Positions 22,028 to 31,090 of a DNA stretch of 64,000 nt are shown in pieces. Source of the stretch: Cordilura impudica. Taxonomy: Eukaryota > Arthropoda > Insecta > Diptera > Scathophagidae. Within the stretch, counting starts at the first letter, position 1. The number at the start of each line of letters is the position of its first letter. The notes below the pieces were generated by a model. That model made no database searches. It worked only from the letters and a program-made list of their open reading frames with translations, and had not been told where the DNA came from. The DNA is taken from assembly GCA_963682025.1 (NCBI GenBank), contig OY821517.1, positions 299,797,344-299,861,343 of the forward strand, written 5' to 3'. Made by a program: the position numbers and the translations under genes.

Positions 22028-22480
22028 AAACTCCTGCTGCATAATGGTAGACGAAACGTAAGTAAGTTTAGGACCTAAGAGCAGACGAAATTTGCAAAAA
22101 AAAAAAAGTTCCTGGTATGGCAGGTCAGATTTTTATAAGTTATATTAAGGAGTGTTTCCAAAGAAGACTGCTTCCTTTCATAAGCCAACACAGTGTGTCC
22201 CCATATTTTTGGTCTGATTTGTACCCACCATTACGTTAGGAAAGCTCTTGAGAGGTATAAAAGCAAAAACTAGGTTTTTGTACCAAGGGAGGCAAATCGT
22301 CCAAACTGTTCTGAACTTAGGCCGGTGGAAAGATATGCTGCTCCTGTGAAAAGTGAGTTGAAGAGCACAAAATGAGTGTACCAAAATGTAGAAGATGACT
22401 ACCTGCTCCAAAAAAGTGACAGAAACCACTACAAAGTCCCTAATGGAAGGGTTTCGGTGAAAGGTGCAAAAGTTTATAAG
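22028..22480 (+). pseudogene. DD37E-type transposase, C-terminal part
   Basis: Continues the relic at 19070-19404 beyond the DINE insertion. MVDET near 22045 corresponds to the first catalytic Asp block (usually M-D-D-E-T). KKFLVWQVRFL, a KECLQKRLLPF-like block and an LASCHY-like relic follow in varying frames. NRPNCSELRPVERY near 22290-22331 contains the catalytic Glu in the PVERYW-like motif (Trp changed). The segment ends with a VTETT block. Stops and frameshifts are frequent. Confidence 0.65.
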
Positions 22481-22600
22481 TAGATTTAAGAACTATAACC
22501 ATTATCTTTTTTTTGTAGACATTAATATAATTTCAAAAATTCAAAACCCTAGGTGCAAGATTCTCTCGATCTCACGCCTTATGTATCTATATTTTCTAAT

Positions 22601-23010
22601 AATTCATTAACTGGCAAAAATCGAGATGGAAAGGAACAAATTATGATCGTCACTGCTGTCTTTTAATGGACACCGCTTCTGCAATAAATAACAGTTTTAA
22701 TATCCAATTTGCATACATCAACACCAGCACGAATTAAGGATCGATTCTCCACTAAAAAAAAACAGGAATAAGAAAGTTCCAATTCGAATGCAACAGAAGC
22801 ATGCTATTTGTTATAACAGGCTCGCTAAATAAAATCTATATTAAGTAGCGCTTGCAAGAGCACTACTCCTTCCTTTCAAATGCCAACATATATTTTTAGT
22901 CCCATTTGGCATCCTGTCACTACGGTAAGAAAGATTTTGAGTGGTACAAGAAAAATAACGTAGTCTTTGTACAAAAGGAGGCAAATTTTCCAAACTGTCA
23001 TCAACAACAC
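22601..23010 (+). pseudogene. Second DD37E-type transposase remnant, C-terminal part
   Basis: A related but different copy. A relic of the IYIKECLQKRLLPF region lies near 22825-22870. LASCHYGKKDFEWYKKNNVV (22912-22971) covers the region of the second catalytic Asp, here replaced by another residue. FVQKEANFPNC lies just before the PVERYW position, which is lost. It lies directly downstream of the first DD37E relic, which suggests two neighbouring insertions or a duplicated one. Confidence 0.6.
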
Positions 23011-23679
23011 TTGCAACATCAACAAAGCCCACAACCAACGAGCAAATCCGAATTATCTATAAGGCAAAGTAGGAAAATGTCTAGGGGCCCACATAGGGGG
23101 TCCTCACAGCTAATTTTTTTGTGTATTCTACGAACGAAAATTATATGTAAAGCTTTATCAAAACGTTACAATACTTTCCAGAAAGCATTGCCATCTATTG
23201 CTGACGATGAGTCTCAGACATCGCAACTGATTAGCGAGGCCAGGGGTCTCGTCGCATTCGCATTTTATACCAAAAAAAAAAATACTGAGAGTAATTTTAC
23301 TCTGTTACAGCTAACGAGTTATGTTCCATAGTTAATAGGAAAAGTTAAACGAGCTCTGACGATTGTCCGTCTTCTTTAAATAATACGCCAAAATATGGAA
23401 TTTCGATCGATTTTACTAGATATCGAATGCGACGATTTGCCCCTAGGTGTCCATTAAAGGACATAAAACAAAAAAGTAAATGCTGTAGCGGCAATATTTT
23501 GGGCTGCCACACTCGATCGAATCAATGGTGTCGGTATATATCTATAAAGAACCACTATTGAATTTCGAACTTCGCATTTAGATTTTTTACTTTCACAGCG
23601 AGAATTATATGACGATTACGAGATGAAGGTAACTGAGAAAACTGATAACCAATACAGTGGTAATAAATAAGATAAATAA
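23011..23679. other. Spacer, no gene seen
   Basis: AT-rich DNA. The open frame running to 23331 beyond the transposase relic has no recognisable domain. TAGGGGC and GCCCCTA words at 23082 and 23449 look like hAT-type termini, but no matching 8-bp duplication was found. Confidence 0.45.
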
Positions 23680-24380
23680 ATACACCATGCGTTTAGAGAT
23701 TCTATCTCTTAGGTTCGAGTAATTAGTTATAGAAAATAAGCATACACCAAACTGCAGTGGCATTATTAATTTTTTTTCGGATACTAAAATGTACAAATCG
23801 GAAGCTATATTTATATGCGGAATAGGTCAAAAATGGACCGATCCAGACCATATTTTCTAAGGTCTTTTATTTTTTGCAACAACATATACAAACCAAATTT
23901 AAGAAAAATCTGTATATCATATTGATAGATTTAAGTGAAGATCGGGAATCAGCTTCATATGGGGGCTATGACTAAGAATTGTCCAATAGCTTTTATTCGT
24001 GGACTACTGATTAATGGGTGTAATAAACACATACATGCCCAATTTGACTGAAATCTATTTGATATTTTGGATATTATGGCAATTTAAGTCGATCTCATAG
24101 GGGTCATTTGTATGGGGACTAGGTCTGAACATGAACCGCATATCACCAATTGCAATAACGTCCTTCTTATGGCCGAGAGAAGCTTACACACCAAATTTTT
24201 ATCAAAATATATTCATATTTGCGACCTGTAGTTCGATTACAAGGTTTACATGGACACACAGACAGACAGACAGACGGACGGACGGACATCGCTAAATCGA
24301 CTTGGAAAGCGATTCTGGGTCTAGGTCACACATCAGCACAAAGTCATTATACCCTGACCTCATAGTGGTATATGGTATAA
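23680..24380 (-). mobile_element. DINE-1/mini-me-like element, family 1, copy 6, hairpin end missing
   Basis: It starts within the subterminal ACACCATGCGTTTAGAGAT block, so the hairpin end is lost. It continues collinearly with the other copies through the GTTTACATGGACACACAGAC core, a mixed (ACAG)n(ACGG)n tract near 24262-24287, and the CATAGTGGTATATGGTAT end. Confidence 0.8.
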
Positions 24381-24489
24381 AAATCAGCATGTACCTATAA
24401 GAAAAACGTATCACGAAGACGGCTCTGCAGAAGACGTTTAAACTTATTTGTCTGTAGTAGACATGATGTGACATGACGACATGAAGCTT

Positions 24490-24720
24490 ATCGGGAAATC
24501 AATGGTTTGTTTGGATTTCTAACAGATTTCTCGTCCAAGTTCAACAATGAAATTATGGAGGCTTGCACTAGGTTTAGTAAATTTGTATTCCGAGGATTTT
24601 GAACTTGAGTTTATAGACGAGATAGTTCAGTGCAAGTACTTAATATTACAATTTGAGGATGCTAGAAAATATTAAATTATACCTATCGAAGAATTGGTAA
24701 TCATCTATCCCTAATGCCTC
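24490..24720 (+). pseudogene. Possible hAT-type transposase C-terminal relic
   Basis: With one frame change, the plus strand reads INGLFGFLTDFSSKFNNEIM and then EACTRFSKF, followed by SEDFELEFIDEIVQC. This resembles the segment before the dimerisation domain of ZMYM1-like hAT transposases (FGFL...LA..YS.DL...L..EL.QF). Only about 70 residues can be followed and there are no terminal repeats, so the assignment is weak. Confidence 0.35.
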
Positions 24721-25153
24721 GACATGTTAAAACCGGCCCTGCCAACGAGTTATAAGTTTTTAATGGATGATCATTATCATAATATTTCTTCTTTTTCACC
24801 CATCTCTACGCATCATTTTTTAAATGGTCAGTTTTGCAAAATTTCATCCAGCTATATAACCGGCCTCGGCTAAAGAATTGCATGGAAGAATATATCATAA
24901 TCGCAGCGACGCGGTAGTTTCGATTGACTACATGTCACACCTCGCCTGAAGGGAAGACAGGTTGACCTAAAATGCCAAAGAAATCTGAAAGCGGGGTTTT
25001 GTTAACAGTTGATTTGACATAAAAATCACTTTGAATCGAAATCTTAGCTGATCCTGTTTTTGAGATATGCGCATTTTTCACTTTTTATGTAAGCACATAT
25101 CAACGCATGCATGAAAAATGATCATGTTGGTCCAATTCTGGTATTTTCTCATT

Positions 25154-25156
<3 letters not shown>

Positions 25157-25189
<33 letters not shown>
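25157..25189. repeat. (GT)n microsatellite
   Basis: Sixteen or more GT units in an almost uninterrupted run within the 3' flank of the transposase pseudogene. Confidence 0.9.
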
Positions 25190-25190
<1 letters not shown>

Positions 25191-25289
25191 CGATATTTTT
25201 CCACACCATCTAACGAGATAAATATCACGGCGCGCTTTTTTAAAATGGTATCCCCTGTAGGCCTAATCCACGACCTTTTTGTAGCATAT

Positions 25290-27538
25290 TTATATATGCT
25301 GCGAAGAAAATGTGACTACTGCTTGTTTTAATCGACTCGAATATGTTGGATCTTCCACCAAATTAATTTTGAATCGCTCCCAAAATTTTAAAAATTCCCT
25401 GTGTACAGATTCACCGGCCTGCTCCGACCATAAGCCTAAACCATCGTTGTCCAATAATAAAATTACCGCTTTTAAATGATCAAGTAACACGTGAATTTTT
25501 AAAGTTTGGGTCACTCCAGTGCTTTCTAAAGCGGTGCGCAGTTGATTGAAATTTTCATCTAAATTTGTAACGTCAGAACGTTGCGTAGAAAAACAATCGT
25601 GTACAATTTTATTCATTGTCCTAAAAGCAGCAACGTATGGCTGTAACTTCAATGGACCAACGTGCTCATAAATTTCACGATCAAGCAATTTATCTGATTC
25701 TTGCAAAAGTTTCCTGCATGTATTATCCTCAAAAACTTCACCCTGGTAATTTTTTGCAACTAATTTCAGTTTTGTTGGCCAAAGTAAAGCTTTTTCGCGT
25801 CCTACAACAGATACTATGACATTTCAAAATAAGTGGTTTATAAATCCTTGTAAAAGGTGGAGTTCAGGCAGAGGGCATTTCTGGAGAACGTTCATAGAAA
25901 AGTCATTTTCTTCATCATTATCGCTATCTTCATTTTCTATTTCTTTTTCGTAAAAAAAGAGAGGCATGTTTACCGTGCTATGGCATTCTTTCGCACTCTT
26001 TTTTTTTACCGATACGCTTATATTTCTGATAATCATCTATTACATTTTTAAATGTTTTAAGGATTATATCATCAGCATCTCTTCTAAAAGTTTGCAGTTC
26101 AGTAAGAGTAATATAACTCTAAGGGCAAGGATATGTTGCGGTTGCAGGTTGCTGTCCATTAATTATTAGCAGAAGTTTGAAATCAGAGATAAATCTGAAG
26201 GGTATCTCATTAACCTTTGTCAATTCAAACAAAGTTTTTACATTTTCATAAGTTTTCTTTATTTGTGGAACAATCGCTAGTATAATTAATCTGTAAACAC
26301 TGTTCAAATTTCTTTTCATTGATGTACTCCCACCAGTGGAGTAACGAGTTCTTTTACTTTCATTTTTATCTGCTTCTTCTTTTCCTTCTTCTGTCAAAAT
26401 TATTAAAAAAAAGTTTAAAAAAGCCTTGCCCTCCATCTGCCATTAACTTTATTTTTGCATTTTGGATCTCTGCAACATTCCGTTTTTCAAAGATTGAGTC
26501 AATAAGTATTGGTGCGTTGGCAAAGACGACAGGTCTATCAATTATACCTTCTTTAGATTCGAAAGTGCGAATATCTTCCTAATAGACGTTTTCCAATGAA
26601 TTTGATTTTTCACGCATATGTTCTTTATAATCTTTGGGAATTGATTTTCTTCCAGCACAACTTCTGATGAAGTTGGTCATTTTATTCATAGAGTTTTGAG
26701 ATACTCCAGTAGCGGCTTGATATTCGTCCAAACCTTCAGCAGTAAAAATGGTTTTCTTATCTTTTTTGTTATTCAAAGTTACTCTAATTTTAGAACCCGC
26801 TGTATTCAAGATTATACCGCCATCAATTGTAGTACTATCAGGATCATGATCAGAGAGTCTTTTCTTTAGCATTAATGTTAATATTTGATTTTGTCGCTTT
26901 TCTGGTAATTTTTCTACTATGCCCAAGACATTTTCACGAGTACTAGGTGAAGAATAACCTTCTCCACAAGAGCGACGTATACCTTTGCCTATTTTTTGAA
27001 AACAATTACTGCAAGTGCTCATAGAGATTTTCGTTTGAGCTTTTTTTTGCGTAGAAGTGAGTTCAGTATTTGACGCAGCACCGTAAAGACCATTATTTTC
27101 ATGTATTTCAGTATCGATATCACGTTTGTAGCCTTTTCCCTTAACTTGTTTTAAATGACCTCTGAACCGTGCCATGAGACATATATAGCAATTACAATCA
27201 GAAGATGTTCTGGTTTCTTTCGGTAAATTAATGTCTACATAATTAGGCATTATTGGAATCGGTCTTGCTGCAATATTCTTCTGGTGTTCTGTTATAGTTT
27301 TTCGACAAGAAGAACAAATACTAAGGGGGAATTTAGAATTTGATAGATCGAATTGCTCATTTACATGTTTTTTTATTAAATCACAAAGATTCTTAATTAC
27401 TGAAAATTCTGATCGAGGACGATTGCCAAAAACTATTTTTTTGCCACATGGTGGTCATACTTTCAATATATTTTCTTCGTGATCACATTTATGATCGTTA
27501 ATATATGAAATATTTTTTGAAAGAGTATTTTTCTCCAT
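25290..27538 (-). pseudogene. Putative DDE transposase of the 24935-27570 element
   Basis: The gene starts at the ATG at 27538. After one TGA near 27460 it stays open to a TAG at 26579. This part has two cysteine clusters: CSSCRKT near 27310 and CNCYICLMARFRG near 27190. A third, CSNCFQKIGKGIRRSC, lies near 26980. Beyond the stop the same protein continues with frameshifts: MADGGQGFFK near 26425, SDFKLLLIINGQQPATATYP near 26170, CPLPELHLLQGF near 25870, and an open C-terminus (25706-25290) with LWSEQAGESVHREFLKFW. The Asp in MADGG, the Asp in SDFKLL and the Glu in SEQAGES could form a DDE triad; that is inference. Similar uncharacterised proteins are known to me from other arthropods and cnidarians. 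Confidence 0.6.
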
Positions 27539-27806
27539 AGTGTATAGTCTTCTCTTCAGGCGAGGTTTGATGTGGATAATTCTAATGTTAATTTTTTACC
27601 ACCTAAAATTTGTATACACAAGCAGGAAAAAACGAGCCCTTATTAATCATATAATGGTACATAAACTGCAGGCATTAGTTAACCGCATTAATATTTAAGA
27701 TATTTATAACTTATTTCCTTTTAATTTGTATCTGTAAAATAAATAAATAATATTTAAAACTACTTTTAAGTGCAGTTATAATTACAGCAATTATTTGTTT
27801 ATTAAA

Positions 27807-28168
27807 ACTAGCAGATTCCAGCGCTCGAAATTCGAGTGCAATTTCTAGGCAATTTTATTTCTCAACTTAGCCAAGCCACCAACCAACACTTTTTTGGAAA
27901 CAGGGTATATTATTGTGAATGAAGATAACAAACTCATTAACAAATTTAATCAACGCACACATGGCATACGTATAATTGTATGTACGTGCTAGTAGCAACT
28001 TTAAATGCAATATACTCAAAATAAAGAAGAAAATTGAAAAATCTGTAAATCTGGTGAACAGCTAAAAAGAAATACCTTTCAAATAATATACGTTTGGTCC
28101 AAGTCGGGATAATAGGGTAGAACAAAACATCGGTAACAAGAAATCACCTAGCCTATTAATATTATAGA
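27807..28168 (-). mobile_element. Non-autonomous Helitron, copy H3 (complete, 362 bp)
   Basis: The shortest uninterrupted copy of the family. On the minus strand it starts TCTATAATATTAATAGGC and ends with the hairpin GCACTCGAATTTCGAGCGC and CTAGT. It carries the AGCCAAGCCACCAACCAAC block that marks the same subfamily as H7 (54432). Because it is intact it serves as the empty-site reference for the interrupted copies. Confidence 0.85.
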
Positions 28169-29055
28169 TAATAAATAGAATTGAATAATATGAACTAAAA
28201 TCGAAATTACTTAATAAAGCAGTTGCCTTAAACTACGTACGGTTACTTCGTACCTGTAATTAAGTTATCACAACAGAACAATGTGATAGTACATGGGAAT
28301 ATTAAATTTTAGTGGTTAACAAATTCGCTTGCCACAACGAATTCGTTTTCTGTGTGTGTAAATGAAGGGAAATCCTGCATGCTTAGAAACCGACGCAAGA
28401 GAGTAAACCACGAAATTTTTTTTGTAAAGCATACGAAGGTTAAATTTGTGGTGATTTTGTTAATTGCATTGCACGCATATTTATTCCCCCACACCATTAG
28501 AGGGTTGGTATGTATTAGTTTTTCTTTATTTTGTAACTTACAGCAATAAAGATTCTAAACTTTATTAACATTTATGAAAACCGGTTTCGATCTAATTATA
28601 ACCATTTGTCTCGCTGTTCGTTGCTGGTTTTATGTAAAAACAGCTGTCCTTAGGCTGAAAAATTTTTTATTGAAAATTAGTGCAACCGCTGTATTGAATC
28701 AAGTATTATGAGTGAAATGGCACATATAGGAACGTTTTTATAAAAATTAATATCGTGAAAAAATATTAATATCGTGTTATCTTCACTAGACCCCAATTTT
28801 CTTGATGTCATATTAATAAAAATCTCATATTTTGGTTCTGTAAACAAATTTATGCTTAAAATTTAATAACTCGAATTTTTTTCTTTTTTTTTCCTGAGAA
28901 ATTGTACAGGGTTACAAATTTATATTCAACAAATAGCGGTTTCGCAGGAAACAAAATATATTTTTGACGACATGAACAGTCAATGCCAAAAAATTGGATC
29001 ATAAAATTTAAAACTCTTTTATTAATTTACAAATTCGTTTATTTTATTAATTTAA
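28169..29055. other. AT-rich spacer, nothing recognised
   Basis: About 890 bp between two Helitron copies. Two opposed open frames near 28309-28549 overlap each other and have no recognisable domain. I see no other structure. Confidence 0.5.
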
Positions 29056-29112
29056 ACTAGCAGATTCCAGCACTCGAAATTCGAGTGCAAATTCTGGGAA
29101 ATTTTGTTTTTT

Positions 29113-30920
29113 TCTATACTAATATTATAAAGAGGTAATGTGTGTTTGTTTGTTTGTTTGTTTGTTTGTTTGTTTGTTTGTTTGTTTGTAGGAGGTAATC
29201 TCCGTAACTACTCATCTGATCTTCTTGAAATTTTCACAGAGTCTTACTGCGGACATGGGAAGTGCTATAGGCTATATTTTTTTAATATTTTTAGTGGGCG
29301 TGGCACCTCCTACACAAAGTAAATTTTTAAAATCATATACATATATTGAGTACTACGATAGGCAGAGCTTTGCAAATTTGTGTGAGGTCACCTATTGTTA
29401 ATATAAGAAGCTACGCCGGAAATAGGCGGGATCGGATAAGTGGGCGTGGTACCTCCCATATAAGTAGTATTTAATATTATATATATCGAGTAATGTGACA
29501 GAGAGAGCTTTTAAAATTTTTCTGATGTCACCTATTATTAATGTGAGTAGTCGGATGCAAAATGGGCAGTATCATACCAATAGGCGTGGCACCTGACATA
29601 CAAAGTAAATATAAAATGCCATATATCTGGAGTACTGTAATAGTGAGAGTCTTGGGACTTTGTGTGAGCCCATAAGTTATTAATTTGATTAGTTAGACAA
29701 AAAATGGGCGTGATCGGATCAGTGGGCGTGGCACCACCCATACAAAGTAAATATATGATATCATATAACTGGTGTGCTAAAAAGGGAGCTTTGACACTTT
29801 GTACGAGCCTATCAGATCTTAGTATGATTAGTCGAACAAAAATCTGGCGGGTTCACACCAATGGGGGTGGCACTCCCCATGCAAATAAAAATTTAATATC
29901 ATATTTCTGGAGTACTCTAAAAGAGAGAGCTTTGTGGCTTTGCGTGAGCCCATAGGTTCTTTGTGTGATTAGTCGAAGAAAAAAATGGGCGTGATCGAAG
30001 CAGTGGGCGTAGCACCGCCCATGCAAAGTAGATATCTAATATCATATAACTGGTGAAAGACTCGACATTTTGCATGAGTCCATCAGATATTAATGTGAGT
30101 AGTCCAATAAAAATTGGGCGGGATGGGATTAGTGGGCATGGCACCTTCTATGTAAAATATATGAAGCACTACGAAAGCGACAGTCTTTTGACAAGTTCAT
30201 TAGTTATAAATGTGATTTGTCGTGGAAAATATATCGCCAAAACCAAAAATCGCCAAACCCAAATATCGAGAAAAATTAAAATCGCCTAAAAAACAAAAAT
30301 CTTCAAAATCAAAAATGAACAAAATCAAAAATCGCTAAAAAGAAAAATTGCCAAATGATATTCTAAGTTCAAGGCCAATAGTTAAGTGTTGCCAGATCTA
30401 ATATGTATAATCCATCTTCTTCTCATGGGCAGCTACATGTACCTTGCTCCAGGGTAGGAACGCCGAAAAATCTAATAATTGTTGTACCGAATGAAAAAAT
30501 AAAAAACATTGTATATCAGAATCAGCAAGCATTGAAATAAAAAAATCTATACTAATATTCTATACTAACATAATAAAGAGGTAATATTTGTTTGTTTGTT
30601 TGTAGGTGGTAATCTCCGTAACTACTCATGATCTTCCTGAAATTTTCATATAGTCTTACTGCGGATATGGGAGTGCTGCAGGATTTAATTGTTGTTAATA
30701 TTTTTAATGGTCGTGGAACTCCCATACAAAGTAAATTTTTAATATCATATATATTAAGTACTATGGTAGAGAAAGCTTTGCAAATTTGTCTCAAGTAATC
30801 TATTATTAACGTGAGTAGTCAGACAATAAAATGGGCGGGAGACAAATGCGTGTGGTACCCCCACACAAACTGGTGGGGGGAGGGGGAGGGTGTAGCGAAG
30901 CACACCGGGTTACATCTAGT
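29113..30920 (+). mobile_element. Lep1-like Helitron with minisatellite, two 5' ends
   Basis: It starts TCTATACTAATATTATAAAG at 29113, followed by (TTTG)n at about 29142-29188, and ends with GCGAAGCACACCGGGTTACA and CTAGT at 30920. A short GTGT/ACAC hairpin precedes that terminus. This TACTAATATTATAAAG start, TTTG microsatellite and CCGGGT...CTAGT end are the pattern of Lep1-type non-autonomous Helitrons. A second 5' end with a TTTG run begins at 30546, but only one 3' end exists. Seven copies of a 140-bp unit fill the first part, and A-rich ATCGCCAAA words fill 30228-30355. Confidence 0.75.
29290..30170. repeat. 140-bp minisatellite, seven units
   Basis: Units share GTGGGCGTGGCACC, CCATACAAAGTAAAT, ATCATATA-CTGGAGTACT, GAGAGCTTTG and a YATTAGT...AATGGGCG stretch. 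GGGCGTGG or its variants occur near 29294, 29439, 29582, 29723, 29863, 30004 and 30133. A further unit-like piece lies at 30710 in the second Helitron segment. Open frames across it are incidental. Confidence 0.85.
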
Positions 30921-31090
30921 ATTTAATAAAGACCATAAAGGTATGCTTCACAACTCAACTCATTTCAAATGAAGAAAACAAACTCAACACATTAACACAA
31001 ACATATTAATAAATTTAATAAATACATCCATAGCATTGTATAATTTTATGTATGTATGTGTTAGTAGCAACTTTAAACGATCATAACTAA

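Larger units (their letters stand above)
24935..27570 (-). mobile_element. 2.6-kb DNA transposon of uncertain superfamily
   Basis: The termini form an inverted repeat: TCACACCTCGCCTGAAGGGA on the left (24935) and the complement of TCAAACCTCGCCTGAAGAGA on the right (to 27570), followed on both sides by AGAC. One long minus-strand gene fills most of the interior, and a (GT)n microsatellite lies near 25157-25189 in its 3' flank. No clear target duplication could be read; the sequences just outside are CATG and TGTG. The arrangement of zinc fingers, acidic triad and terminal repeats suggests a cut-and-paste element, perhaps of the CMC/Chapaev kind. Confidence 0.65.

Noticed and set aside
23082..23455. 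hAT element with TAGGGGC...GCCCCTA ends
   Set aside because: The inverted match is only about 7-9 bp, and the 8-bp sequences outside do not match each other.
29140..29322. Open frame with a repeated Cys-Leu-Phe-Val start
   Set aside because: It is the translation of the (TTTG)n microsatellite at the start of the Lep1-like Helitron.
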